64,000 bases of DNA, taken from Entonaema liquescens (taxonomy: Eukaryota > Ascomycota > Sordariomycetes > Xylariales > Xylariaceae). The translations under genes and the position numbers were made by a program. The notes below the pieces were generated by a model. That model was given only the letters and a program-made list of their open reading frames with translations. It was not told the DNA's origin and did no database searches. Position 1 is the first letter of the stretch. Each line of letters opens with the position of its first letter. Shown piece by piece: positions 47,621 to 56,082 of the stretch. The stretch is from the NCBI GenBank assembly GCA_902805475.1, contig CADCSX010000005.1:350001-414000 (forward strand). Reading direction: 5' to 3'.

Positions 47621-48934
47621 ATGGCAGCATCCCCCTCAACTCCTAATAAACCTGTCAAGTACCGCACTTCATGCGATCGCTGTCAAAACATCAAGCTACG
47701 GTGTAGTCAGGATAAACCATCGTGTAAGCGATGCGTCAACAAGGGGGTCCGATGCATCTATAGTCCTCTAAGACGCATGGGGAGGCCTAAGAAAGTTGAA
47801 CATGTTGCTTCGACGAGTTCTATGGATGAGAGTGCACCAAGCCCCGAGACGATGGCCCCTGCATTAGGTAGTGGTGCTGCGACTAACCGCCAACGGGAGG
47901 GCGAAGATGGGAATGGCTCGCCTTTAACAACGGACTTTAATGGTATGGAGTTGGAACCATACGCTGTTGGCGCATCGCAAGACCACCTTCGGAGTTGGAA
48001 TCCCAGCCTCGCGGGTGGTCTAAGCGTGGGGCATCACGATAGTCCGGCGGACAACGATGTCGAAACATCTCATCAGCTTCATTCTGGTACTTTTACTCCT
48101 ACTGTTGATCACAGTGGAACTCCACACCATGAGGCGGTCCCTTGGGGCAATGTACCAGCAAGCAATACGGGGCCTTTTAGCTCAGGACCATCAAACACAA
48201 CTCCGAGGTCCGCCCCTCTCGTAGCTCTCAATAAGCCCATCGGGCAGGCTGTCGCGGATTCTCCCACCGACTGCTACACAGCCATTCTCATACGAACTAC
48301 AAAGTTGGAACAGGCCTTAAACTTTGCACCACGTCCGCCACCAATAGACCTCGTACTAGAAGCGGAGCGCGATTTCCGAGCCCTAAAGCAATGTCTCTTT
48401 TCCTGCACCGGCCATTCGCACCGCCGACGCGGTTGTCTCACCTCTGACAGACCCGTACTCCTCATCCTTTCCGTACTAGCAGAACGGATCGTCAACATGT
48501 TCGAAGAGAACTTCCGCCTCGCTGCCTCGAGGTCCAATGCGTCAAGCGGGATAATCCAGGATCCGTCCAGCACCCCTCTTCAGGGGACCATGGCCCGACG
48601 ACTCGAACGCTCCTTTCGCAGTTTACTCGATCAGCCGTGCATATTCCCAATCTCGTCGGAAAACCTCAGTATACGGATCGGCGACTTCCTGGTGGAAAAC
48701 GCAGTTAAGGGGCGGTGCGTCGTGCCTATATTGCGGCTACGAATACAGAAGATACATGCAACGCTAGGAGAGATGGAGAAGATACGACAAGGAAGCAATC
48801 CGAGAGATCAGCTGTGCGGCCCGCTAGACTGGGGCGATAGCGCTGCGGTTATGTGTGATGCCGCGAGAGATTTGATACAGGACTTATTAAGGAGGATGGA
48901 GTCTTTACAAGGCGGGCTGGCCTGGATGGCATGA
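47621..48934 (+). CDS. Zn2Cys6 transcription factor, possibly AflR-type
   Basis: A single exon encodes 437 residues. The N-terminus has a Gal4-type Zn2Cys6 cluster, CDRCQNIKLRCSQDKPSCKR followed by CVNKGVRCIYSP, then a basic GRPKK linker. Residues 60-195 are Ser/Pro/Gly-rich and likely disordered. The C-terminal half has KQCLFSCTGHSHRRRG, LLILSVLAERIVNMFEENF and a later helix LRLRIQKIHATLGEMEKI, a layout like the AflR regulatory domain found in regulators of fungal secondary-metabolite clusters. The DNA-binding call is firm; the AflR grouping is inference. No polyketide or peptide synthetase gene is in this window, so the target is unknown. The stop is 257 bp from the converging gene at 49192. 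Confidence 0.88.
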   Translation: MAASPSTPNKPVKYRTSCDRCQNIKLRCSQDKPSCKRCVNKGVRCIYSPLRRMGRPKKVEHVASTSSMDESAPSPETMAPALGSGAATNRQREGEDGNGSPLTTDFNGMELEPYAVGASQDHLRSWNPSLAGGLSVGHHDSPADNDVETSHQLHSGTFTPTVDHSGTPHHEAVPWGNVPASNTGPFSSGPSNTTPRSAPLVALNKPIGQAVADSPTDCYTAILIRTTKLEQALNFAPRPPPIDLVLEAERDFRALKQCLFSCTGHSHRRRGCLTSDRPVLLILSVLAERIVNMFEENFRLAASRSNASSGIIQDPSSTPLQGTMARRLERSFRSLLDQPCIFPISSENLSIRIGDFLVENAVKGRCVVPILRLRIQKIHATLGEMEKIRQGSNPRDQLCGPLDWGDSAAVMCDAARDLIQDLLRRMESLQGGLAWMA

Positions 48935-49191
48935 AATTTAGCGATGTGATACCCAAGAGATGCTATGAGAAGGAAACGTTGAGTTGGTGGTCTGTAAACT
49001 TGCAGTCCTCTTCATTTTTATACCAATGATTTATGTGCAATACGGGTTATGTGGCATGGAGATATGAAATGAATATAGGTACTGAGATATTGAAGTATAG
49101 TTACAAGAAGCTTATTCTGCAGATTCACTAACATTTACGCTTCTATTTACAGTAGTTAGACATTACCATCTCCTTCTAACATCCTCATAGC

Positions 49192-49815
49192 TTATTTCGC
49201 TCTCCCCAATATGCGGAACAGCCTTCCAATGAGCTCTCTTATCTCCTTATCCCGCAACGGGTTGTCTACGCTGGTTATCTGGTCCGGATTAAACTGGCGA
49301 GTCTCTTCTTCGATATCTTGCAGTATAGCACCGAGACGCATGATAGAGTGTTTCAAAGTTTCCCGGCCGATGATGGCGATTTCTTCCTCGTCGTCTAGCT
49401 CCAGGCTAGAAATAAAAGTTGGTACCGTAGTTTGTATCTGTGGCATGACATTTCCAGATATGTCCAAATTGGGCCTTGTTTCGGGACTCCGCCACGTACC
49501 CGAGCCCCTAGTGTCCGGCGCATCACTTTTACACAACCCCTCGAGAGCTAATTCGTGTAAGGTTAAGATGCGACTGGTAGCGTCAGCTATGAGGCGAAAG
49601 ACCAAGGGGTTGAGATGGTGATCAGAACTCGCGCAGCCGTTGAGAAGCTCCCAATGCTGGAGAAGGTTGCGGCTCAGAGCGAGTACATCACTAAGTGATA
49701 TGCTTTTGGATACTTGCTGCCCGGAAGAGGAAGATTGTGGTTGAAATGGCGCTTCGGATTGGCTGATGACACGAAGGGTCGCAGCCCAGCAATTGCAGAC
49801 CCAACCCCCTGACAT
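49192..49815 (-). CDS. AflR-C-terminal-domain-like protein lacking a DNA-binding domain
   Basis: A single-exon minus-strand frame encodes 207 residues. The block LSRNLLQHWELLNGCASSDH followed by RLIADATSRILTLHELAL and the later REIGRETLKHSI-type helix plus a Leu/Ile-rich C-terminus (RELIGRLFRILGRAK) parallel the regulatory half of the neighbouring Zn2Cys6 protein. The match is by pattern, not measured. There is no cysteine cluster in the frame, and I find none in the 400 bp upstream, so this is either a DBD-less protein or the end of a gene whose 5' exon lies elsewhere. ATG at 49815 is the first start, but a splice acceptor just before it is not excluded. Confidence 0.55.
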   Translation of the reverse strand: MSGGWVCNCWAATLRVISQSEAPFQPQSSSSGQQVSKSISLSDVLALSRNLLQHWELLNGCASSDHHLNPLVFRLIADATSRILTLHELALEGLCKSDAPDTRGSGTWRSPETRPNLDISGNVMPQIQTTVPTFISSLELDDEEEIAIIGRETLKHSIMRLGAILQDIEEETRQFNPDQITSVDNPLRDKEIRELIGRLFRILGRAK

Positions 49816-50215
49816 GGCGGGGAAATATTATCATCGACTCATTTATTGAGTGTCCTTTTTCGCTTGTGTATATAAGTCATAACATCGTAGATAGATTAAT
49901 GGTAGTTAAACTATAACATTCTCAAGGCTTATATTTACTTGCCACAACATTTAGCTGAGTTCGCGTCGTGTAATTAGCAGTATGATCAAGTCAACGTTGA
50001 GAGCCTTAATACTGGGTCAAGATCAAGGCTCAGCTGCTTAATTTATTTGGATATATCAGACAGGCCAGGTTCTTTTTGTCATCGTCCTACTCCACAGCAA
50101 GTATCCCATCTTATTATTGGCTGGTAACCAAATCCTTCGCTCCTCATTATCCTACCTCATAGATAACGCAACGCCCGATCACTTATACTCAATGCTCGCT
50201 CTCGGTTTAAAAATC
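49816..50215. other. Spacer between two minus-strand genes
   Basis: About 400 bp hold the promoter of the AflR-like frame and the 3' UTR of the four-TM gene. No ORF, repeat or RNA is supported. Confidence 0.55.
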
Positions 50216-50834
50216 TTAAACATAGCTGCTGGGCTCTTCAGGAGCCCAAGTAGAAATCCAAGCGACAGCAGTAATCAGTAGCCACATCCCATACCAGGAA
50301 ACTAAGAAGCCGATGTTTCCCATCCTTGTGAAATAGCCAACAAGGATACCTATATGTATCAAAGCTGAGGCGAATAGAAAAATGTCAAAGTGTAGTCGGC
50401 CCTATCCGTTTCCATTTAGCATGCGAACCAATTAGACGGTAAAGAATTTAAACACAGCAGAAACTCACCACACTTATCCCGAATACTTGCCTGGTGCCTT
50501 CAGCCTCACCAATACGCGCGAGACACCATGACACAAAAAGAAACCCGATAACGGCGAAAATACTGCCCACAATCATGCCACTTATAAAGCCACTATAGGC
50601 TCTAAAGAAGATGCTCAAGATGGAGAGAGCAGTGCGGACGGAAAGTATCAAAATCATAGACACGCGACGAGCCAGGACTCTCGTGTCTGATGCCTGCAGA
50701 CTGTACGCATCCCAACTGAAGTTCCAGCAGTAACGAAACCCTGGACAATTGCGATCTTTCCATGTCGTCGGCTGAGGGCGAGGGGGGAGCTCCTGTGGGA
50801 CGTCCTGGGGGATTAGACGCGAGCTTGACGACAT
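50216..50834 (-). CDS. Small four-TM membrane protein, function unknown
   Basis: Exons 50834-50469 and 50401-50216 encode 183 residues with consistent phases. A cytosolic Pro-rich N-terminus (PQDVPQELPPRPQPTTWK) is followed by hydrophobic spans: MILILSVRTALSILSIFF, IVGSIFAVIGFLFVSWCLA, IFLFASALIHIGILVGYF and FLVSWYGMWLLITAVAWI. The C-terminus is APEEPSSYV. No named domain is recognised; similar small Pro-rich four-TM proteins occur in other filamentous fungi as hypothetical proteins. ATG at 50834 is the first in-frame start; the 67-bp intron is supported by GTGAGT and a TAG acceptor and by unbroken hydrophobic spans on both sides. Confidence 0.7.
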
Positions 50835-51992
50835 TTTCAAGCTAACCTAGAAAGATCTGTTGAGGGTATAGGAGTACGGTAGTAGCAAAGAGACAGGCAA
50901 TTTTGACGTAAGACTCATCATAACATACACCCACGGATTAAAAACACCTACGTAAATGAGATAAATTACGAAATGGGACGGGATAAGCTTAACTTTTATA
51001 TGAGCTGACGAGCTGAAAGGCTCTGAAGGATTTTTGTACAACAGCATAGCCCCGACTCTCTCCAATGCCCATCGCAGGACTTGTTATTTAATCTGGTACA
51101 AGTAGTTTCACCATACCACTATGCAGCCAGGCCTTGTCGACAAAAACGGTGTATATGTTTGCTGTTATCCTTGCTACTGTTGCGACGATCCTCTTGGCGA
51201 TAGAAGGCTATTGGCAGCGTTGATATATTTTTCATTAAGACGGCTTCGCTTATGATGGGAAGATCAAATTGGGATTAGCTCTCCCCATTGTCGAAACGGG
51301 GATCAGAGCCCCCCATGCAGCCCTACGGGGTAGCAATGGATAGTGTATAGAGTTATTATGTATTAATAGAAGCGAATGATGGGATGTACAGGGGTTTATG
51401 GCGGGAGCTACGACCAATTTATCGTACGAGCGTTCGATTCTCTTAGCTCTTTGACATGGCACTGAATAAAGCTATTATGTGATGATCAATTTATGGGGGA
51501 GGGGGGGATTCTACTGTTGAGCCGCGTTTCTTATGATGATGTCTGAATGTGTTATATAAGAAACAGAATACCCTGGAGTCTTCATTATGGTTGACGAGCA
51601 GTAGTTAGGAATCTAAGAACTTAAAATATTCCATTACCAGTCTGAGGATATCTCCACCATTAACTTCGTTATATTGTTGACGATAGGTTATCACTTCAAG
51701 TGGCCACTCTCAGCGAACATGTTATAGAAGATACCATTAAGAGCTTTACTTGATTGGGACGACTACTATTATGGACACCCTTTGCTATAATATACTAGAC
51801 AAGCGTACGGCATAAAGGTAGAGGAATGGCCAGCATAGTACGTAGCAATATCTCATAGGCAGTACAAGCAATCCAATTAGCTCAAAACCATTCTCGTTCG
51901 GGGTATTATTCTTTGATAAAATCAGCCTCAACGCCATACTAATGCATATCAAGTGCTGGACAAACGTATATCCAACCTCCCTCTTAGCCAGG
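50835..51992. other. Intergenic, no gene seen
   Basis: This spacer holds the promoter of the four-TM gene and the 3' end of the coiled-coil gene. Open frames at 50847-51065, 51250-51462 and 51785-51990 have no domain. A G-rich run (GGGGGAGGGGGG-like) lies near 51495-51507. Confidence 0.55.
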
Positions 51993-53119
51993 CTATTGCC
52001 CTGCACTCCCCGTACTCCCCGCACTCCCCGCGCTAGATGGTCTCGGAGGCGGTACCGGTACCATCCTAGACATATCATTTCCCTCTCTATCCATAGCCAC
52101 GCCACCCATCATACTCGCCGACAGTGCCCGCGGCTCGCTTCCTTCTCCCTCCGAATCCTCCCCCTGGCTACTGGTGCTACCAACGCCAGCAAGGGCTTGT
52201 TCGGCGACTTTACGCTCCACCTCCTTTAACCGTTCTTTCTCGACGGGGTCTACTAGATCATCGTCATCGCTCCAGTACCCCTCCTCAGACTCGGCAACCT
52301 CGGGCATAGCCATGCGTTTCCAGAAACGGATCTCCTGTCTCCTAGCCTTGTCGTCGACGCGCTTCTCCCACCGCTCCTCATTCTCGTCATATTTCTTGCG
52401 GAATTCGCGTAGCATCTGGTTGGCGCGACCAGCGTGTTCCTGCATCTCCCACATCTGCTCACGGAGTCGTGAATTCTCGGCGCGGGCTTCGGCCAACTGT
52501 GCTCGGTAGGAACGATGCCAGGCAGATACGTCGGCGATGTGCTTCTGTTTGTAGGCGTGGAATTGGGAGAGTATGTTGGCGAGAACTCGAGCGTAGTTGG
52601 TAAGGAGAGCAAAGTTGGCGTCGCGGGAGAGCTTGGCACGGTCGAGGGATTCCGTTAAGATAGACACGAGGGCCTCGAGATTGGGTTCTTGCGCTGTGTT
52701 GTTATATTAGCAATTAGGTAACTCAATATATAACCACTAAAAAAGTAATAGGACATACCAAATATTTCATCTGCAGCTTCTCCAAGGACCTGATCGTTCG
52801 TCATACCACGCTCCCGCGCCCGATTACGTACCCTTCCTAATCCCGAGACAATATCTTCAGTCACTCGTCTATTCTCAGCCAGCTGGCGCGACAGCTCCTC
52901 AACCATTCCATAGATAATGTTAAGTTCGGCTTGATGGCCAGCAGGCGTAGGTCCGATGGACATCGCGCCAGGACCGGCGCCATTGCCGTTTCCTTGCATA
53001 GCGCCGGGGCCGTTGGTCAAGTAAACAGGTTGCTGTTGGGATAGTTGTCGGGATTGAGAGGAGGCGTTTTGTTGTTGAGAGTTTTCGAGGGGATGAGAAG
53101 GTTGAAGAGGATAGTTCAT
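51993..53119 (-). CDS. Coiled-coil protein, conserved, function unknown
   Basis: Exons 53119-52759 and 52693-51993 encode 353 residues. The first 70 residues are Gln/Ser/Asn/Gly-rich (LSQQQPVYLTNG). A first helical block (LNIIYGMVEELSRQLAENRR) precedes the 65-bp intron. A longer coiled coil follows: residues such as LTESLDRAKLSRDANFALL, then AQLAEARAENSRLREQMWEM, and ANQMLREFRKKYDENEERWE. An acidic patch (SDDDDLVDPVEKERLKEV) and a Ser/Pro/Gly tail end the protein. The last residues (AGSAGSTGSAGQ) come from a 9-bp tandem repeat. The coiled-coil core looks strongly structured, but I do not recognise a named family; a cytoskeletal or nuclear scaffold role is a guess. Confidence 0.75.
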
Positions 53120-53663
53120 GATTAGAAAAGGGAAAGGCACAAAGGCGGAGCTCCTACGCAACCTAAAGCTTAAGCTAGCGATTCCTTAGTGGGTGCTTGT
53201 GGTGGGCATGTGTATGGGTGTGTATCCGCTAGGTTAGGTGCTTTTACGTGGTAACCGCCCTGCCGCCATCGTCGTTTGCACCACTAAATACATAAATCCT
53301 GACATGGTTAAGCGCTGTTTCTTATCGATTAACTCAGGTCACTATCTGCTTTAACACTACGGATCCGTAACGTTACTTGCGTTCCCAAGCTTGTTACCCC
53401 CGCGTAACAGCACGTACCTAAGGCCTTTCAGCTCAATCAGCGACATGTACTTCAATTACACCGGTACATGATAAATATCCACAACATCTCATCTCATAAC
53501 ATTTACCAACTTTTTATAGAGGCAGATCACAACGATATACGCAAAAACAATTCTGAGGACAATGATCACCACCGTAATCTATCTAACTATATTATTATAA
53601 ATTAAGAGGTATCAAAGCTACCAGAGCTATCTAATAAGTGTACCGCATCCCGTTTCCGCCGAT
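53120..53663. other. Spacer between coiled-coil and permease genes
   Basis: About 540 bp hold the coiled-coil gene's promoter and the permease 3' UTR. No gene or notable repeat is seen. Confidence 0.55.
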
Positions 53664-55166
53664 TTAAACAGTCTCGCCACTCTCAACTCGTTCCGTACGT
53701 TCTGTAGGCTTAGTTTGAAGGTTGATTTTATCGAGGGGGGTTAAAAGCACACTTTCCCCGAGCACCATATATCCTGCCCAGAATACGAAAACAACAACAA
53801 TTCCAAGGAAACTTGCGAGGATGTGAGGGGGGTTTGGGAGCGGGCTGTGAACCGCCGCGATAATCTGAGCCGAGAGACCAAAGACAAATATCATAATCGC
53901 TAACATGCTTCCGCCGATTCCAGCTGGTGATCTCCACTTCAGTACGTTACTAGCCTCAAGGCCCTGTTTTCGAATAGCATACCGGAGTCGAATGTGACAT
54001 ACGCAGATGGATATCCAGGTGAAATAGTTGGAACCAGAAGCAAGAGCCAAGAGCCAGTTAAACACTAGGTCACCGTCTCTGGATATCTTAACAAATGATA
54101 ATAGCGAAACCGTAAATACGAGCCCAAGTGCCCAGATAGGATGACCCCATTTTATCTTTGCGAAGAGGCGTGGTCCCATTCCTTTCGACGACATGGCTTG
54201 AAGAGCTCGTGATGATGCAAAAACACTTGCGCTCGCCATTGAGAAGATGGCCACGATGATGATGCCGTTGAACACGTTAGCAACTACCGGGAGGTTGGCT
54301 TGGTCCATCGCAGCAACAAGAGGACTGATTCCACCAGATTGCACAGTGTCGTCAAGGGTTACCTTAAGTACCATGCCGATCATGAGGATGGGAACTAGGT
54401 ATAGCCACGCAATCCGGGCCGGCACAATGTAGCAAGCGAGAGGCATCACCTTCTTAGGTCTTTTGCACTCGGCTGCCGTGAGACCAAGCATCTCGGTTCC
54501 TCCATATGCCATACCGGCCGTCATAAAGACATAGAGAAACCCAATGGGACCGTTCCTGAATGCATTATCCGCCCATAACCTAGGTCCAACTGTGTCGGGA
54601 GGTCGGGTATCGGCCGGAACGGCTCCGCCGATAAGCAGACCGGCGACAATGATGAAAGCCGTGAGCACCATCATCTTGCAGACCGCAAAGACGTTTTCTG
54701 CCTCGGCATACCACTTTGCTCCAAAGGCGTTCACGAGAACGAGACCGCCTATGAAACCCGGAAGGACGTAGTATGCTGGTAGATCTGGATCCCAGTATCT
54801 TGCGCAAAGCAACATAACGACCAACTCGAAGACGACGATGAACAGGAAGTTGATGACGTAGTTCCACCCCATGGCGAAGCCCCAGGCCGGCGAGATGAAG
54901 CGCACCGAATATCCGTAGAAAGAGCCACTAACTGGGAACGCAGCCGAGAGTTCACCCAGAGCGCACATGGTGATCCATACGGCAACCCCGACCACGAAGA
55001 AAGATATAAAGAGTGACGCTGCGCCTCCCACTGCTAGACTAGAATAGGTTGCAAGGAGAACACCGGCGCCGATGGAGCTGCTAAGAGCCATCAGGATGAA
55101 CTGCCGCGTCGTGATGACCTTCTTGAGCGAGGCGTCACTCGGTACGGGAGCGTTGGCAGGATCCAT
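53664..55166 (-). CDS. Amino-acid permease (APC superfamily, YAT family)
   Basis: A single exon encodes 500 residues, the usual length. The N-terminal cytosolic segment is followed by FILMALSSSIGAGVLL, the GxG helix-1 motif for substrate binding. Other marks: WITMCALGELSAAFPVSGSF in helix 2-3 with the E-x3-P pattern, AWGFAMGWNYVINFLFIVVF, and AYGGTEMLGLTAAECKRPKK in helix 6 with the following loop, all typical of fungal GABA/general amino-acid permeases. Twelve spans are visible and the C-terminus is a polar tail (KPTERTERVE). It should import amino acids with protons at the plasma membrane. The specific substrate is not predictable. The start at 55166 gives the expected short leader. Confidence 0.92.
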   Translation of the reverse strand: MDPANAPVPSDASLKKVITTRQFILMALSSSIGAGVLLATYSSLAVGGAASLFISFFVVGVAVWITMCALGELSAAFPVSGSFYGYSVRFISPAWGFAMGWNYVINFLFIVVFELVVMLLCARYWDPDLPAYYVLPGFIGGLVLVNAFGAKWYAEAENVFAVCKMMVLTAFIIVAGLLIGGAVPADTRPPDTVGPRLWADNAFRNGPIGFLYVFMTAGMAYGGTEMLGLTAAECKRPKKVMPLACYIVPARIAWLYLVPILMIGMVLKVTLDDTVQSGGISPLVAAMDQANLPVVANVFNGIIIVAIFSMASASVFASSRALQAMSSKGMGPRLFAKIKWGHPIWALGLVFTVSLLSFVKISRDGDLVFNWLLALASGSNYFTWISICVCHIRLRYAIRKQGLEASNVLKWRSPAGIGGSMLAIMIFVFGLSAQIIAAVHSPLPNPPHILASFLGIVVVFVFWAGYMVLGESVLLTPLDKINLQTKPTERTERVESGETV

Positions 55167-56082
55167 CTTTCGGAATAAAGCGAGAATAGGGTATAGAGGG
55201 GTAAGAGTAATCGAGTAAGGATATTGTTAAAGCTGATCTTGGTGTAGCAAGATCTGACGTTGTGTTTTTGAGGATAGCTGTAAGACGGTTTGGATATTGG
55301 TATCTTCTGCAGTCTTGAGCATATGAATTAAGAGTTACTCGCATGGCAAGAAACAAAAAGGAAATGCAGAGGGAGAATAGGCTTGTTTATATAGAGACAC
55401 AGGACCTAAGCCCCTCCGCGAATAAGTTCGAAAAACAGACTGCGTAAATCGTAAATATATATCCAACGTTCCGAAAACGGAGTCCGGCATATTGAAAGTT
55501 TAGATAACGAGAGTGTGAACATGTCAAGCGCGGTTTGATATGTTGTTGCTATCTCTTAAGCCCCTTATTCAAAGCTGTACTACGAAAAGCTTAGGGTCGA
55601 CCACGGGTATCGTTGGCAGGTAGTGTATACTAATAGGACATGCAGGGGAAACTTTAAAAATTAAGCTTAGATTTCTACCTGAGTAGTGATTGGGTAAAGC
55701 ATCGCGTTTGAGCAAAGCGAGCGCGAAGGAACGTTTTGTCCTGAACATAGCAGAATAGGGGGACCGTGGGGGATATAAGAATTAAGAGCTAATAATTAGC
55801 ATCAATATCCGAACTCGTGGATTTAGCAATTAGAAATAGAATTCCTAAGGCCACCTTAATATCATGGAGTGGCTCGCATAGAGATACCCAACAACTCTGA
55901 AAGACTCGCAATGATCCATCAAACTAGACGACACTTTAAACCCCATGAACCACATTACCACATCCGCATCATCATCATACGAACTTAACGCCTAAACTTA
56001 GTACCGTGCTCTGGACGCCGCATAAATTCATTTCTCCCCACCATCAATCCACACTATGAACGATGAAATCTTTGCTCGTACT
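55167..56082. other. Spacer between permease and MCM2 genes
   Basis: About 915 bp between two minus-strand genes contain the permease promoter (AT-rich, around 55200-55400) and the MCM2 3' UTR. No gene is seen. Confidence 0.6.
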
